The notes under the pieces were generated by a model. The model was not told the DNA's origin, did not search any database, and worked only from the letters and a program-made list of their open reading frames with translations. A program made the position numbers and the translations under genes. DNA of 64,000 nucleotides from Nocardioides glacieisoli (GTDB taxonomy: Bacteria; Actinomycetota; Actinomycetes; Propionibacteriales; Nocardioidaceae), in NCBI RefSeq assembly GCF_004137245.1, contig NZ_SDWS01000002.1:248001-312000 (forward strand). The letters run 5' to 3'. How positions within the stretch are numbered: the stretch's first letter is position 1; each line of letters opens with the position of its first letter. Positions 63,222 through 64,000 of this stretch are shown here, piece by piece.

Positions 63222-64000
63222 ATGCCCCACCCGACCGGTCCCCGGGTCCGTCTTCGAGCTGGTACGCGCCTGCGTACGACGCTCGCGCTGGTGCTCCTCG
63301 CCGCGACCCTGACGGTCGGAGCCGTCGGTGTGGTCGGGGTGGTCGCCACGACGTCGACGGCGGCCGAGGCGCCGCGGACGTGGGTGGTCGACGCGGTCGA
63401 CGACACCAGCGGCAACCGCTGGGACTCGGTGGACACCGGCACCTCGGTCGTCACGATCAGGGTCGGCGACACCGTCGAGTGGCAGTTCGACCGCGCCACC
63501 CAGGGCCACGACCTCGTCTCGCTCGCGCCGTCACAGCCGTGGGAGACGGTCTGGCCGACGGCCCTCCAGGAGTACCGCGACGCCGGCGGTCCGTCGGTGA
63601 CCTACACCTTCGACCAGCCCGGCACCTACCGCTACGAGTGCTCGCTGCACGGGCCGCTGATGACGGGGACGATCGTGGTCGTCCCGGCCGACAGCACCAA
63701 CCAGCCGCCCACCGCCGACCCTGTCGTCGAGCCGCTGACCGGCCCGGCGCCGCTCGTCGTGCACGCCACGGCCAACGCGTCCGACCCCGACGGCGACGAG
63801 GTCGTCGTCGCCTGGGAGCTCGGCACGGGCGGGGCGCCGACCTACACCGACCACACCATGGTCGAGTACACGACGCCCGGGACGTACGTCGTCCGCCTCC
63901 GCGTCAGCGACTCGCGCGGCGGGCTCCACGTCGAGGAGTTCCCGGTGACGGTCACCGGCACCGGCGGGCCCGGCACGGACCCGCCGACCGACGGGGCGCT
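63222..64000 (+). CDS. Secreted cupredoxin-PKD domain protein (3' end missing)
   Basis: The frame is open to the window edge (259 residues). The signal peptide spans about 1-48. A plastocyanin-like domain (about 52-153) has His in TQGHDLVS, and CSLHGPLM supplies Cys, His and Met, a full type I copper site. A PKD-like domain (about 162-245, NASDPDGDEVVVAWELG) follows. GAGAGG precedes the ATG. It is probably an exported electron-transfer or copper-binding surface protein; the rest lies beyond the window. Confidence 0.85.
   Translation, partial: MPHPTGPRVRLRAGTRLRTTLALVLLAATLTVGAVGVVGVVATTSTAAEAPRTWVVDAVDDTSGNRWDSVDTGTSVVTIRVGDTVEWQFDRATQGHDLVSLAPSQPWETVWPTALQEYRDAGGPSVTYTFDQPGTYRYECSLHGPLMTGTIVVVPADSTNQPPTADPVVEPLTGPAPLVVHATANASDPDGDEVVVAWELGTGGAPTYTDHTMVEYTTPGTYVVRLRVSDSRGGLHVEEFPVTVTGTGGPGTDPPTDGA

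Overview
The window is very GC-rich, densely packed DNA in which almost every gene sits in a short operon with 1-11 bp stop/start overlaps. Gene content points to an actinobacterium, most likely a Nocardioides-like member of the Propionibacteriales. Supporting genes are citrate synthase 2, an actinobacterial phosphoserine transaminase, a DtxR/IdeR-type repressor, a DUF2277 protein, a PMT-type protein mannosyltransferase, Tat-exported proteins and an LCP cell-wall enzyme. There is no prophage, insertion sequence, CRISPR array or rRNA. This looks like ordinary chromosome with a strong cell-envelope and secretion flavour. Many start codons lie 6-8 nt after a TANNNT hexamer, the layout expected for leaderless mRNAs, and I used this to choose several starts.

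Layout. 1-9.2 kb: an acyltransferase-3 membrane protein cut by the window edge, two Tat-exported proteins of one family (1242, 4334), an MFS exporter, a DUF2384-like protein, TypA/BipA, an FkbM methyltransferase, and a protealysin-type M4 protease fused to an emfourin-like inhibitor domain. 9.4-12.5 kb: two secreted collagen-repeat paralogues with matching promoters flank a type IB topoisomerase. 12.6-19 kb: serC, a GNAT enzyme, a small regulator/membrane pair, an M15-like secreted protein, DUF393, citrate synthase, pdxH and an RsbW-like ATPase. 19.1-22.8 kb: a four-gene operon with a SigE-family sigma factor, a TM protein and two lipoproteins, three of which appear to share a C-terminal beta-rich domain. 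22.9-29.8 kb: a TetR repressor with a textbook operator/promoter and an asymmetric heterodimeric ABC exporter; then a 520-bp non-coding stretch with a strong promoter, a Shine-Dalgarno nearly identical to the full complement of the 16S 3' end, a 12-residue ORF, a multi-branched RNA fold and palindromic repeats; then an MFS exporter with its MarR regulator.

30-46.9 kb: a GH13 glucosidase, a hotdog/toroid gene pair, DtxR, sirtuin, DUF2277, a beta-propeller protein, a saccharopine-dehydrogenase-like enzyme, a Ser/Thr kinase, a secreted VWA protein divergent from an XRE regulator, a CHAP-domain hydrolase, a LuxR regulator divergent from a methyltransferase, and tRNA-Arg. 47-64 kb: an LCP ligase, MscL, a CpaB-like SAF protein, FmdB, a penicillin-acylase-family enzyme, then the cluster MTHFS / UDP-glucose pyrophosphorylase / moeA / moaC / mog / rimJ-like / SepX-GlpR-like membrane protein, tRNA-Ala, small membrane proteins, an SDR, a PMT mannosyltransferase, and a cupredoxin-PKD protein cut by the right edge.

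The most notable items are the structured leader at 27.3-27.5 kb, the dispersed long intergenic palindromes (27.5, 29.9, 39.3, 48.6, 58.7 kb), the sigma/lipoprotein operon, the M4-emfourin fusion, and the MoeA-SepX/GlpR linkage that hints at a cell-division role.
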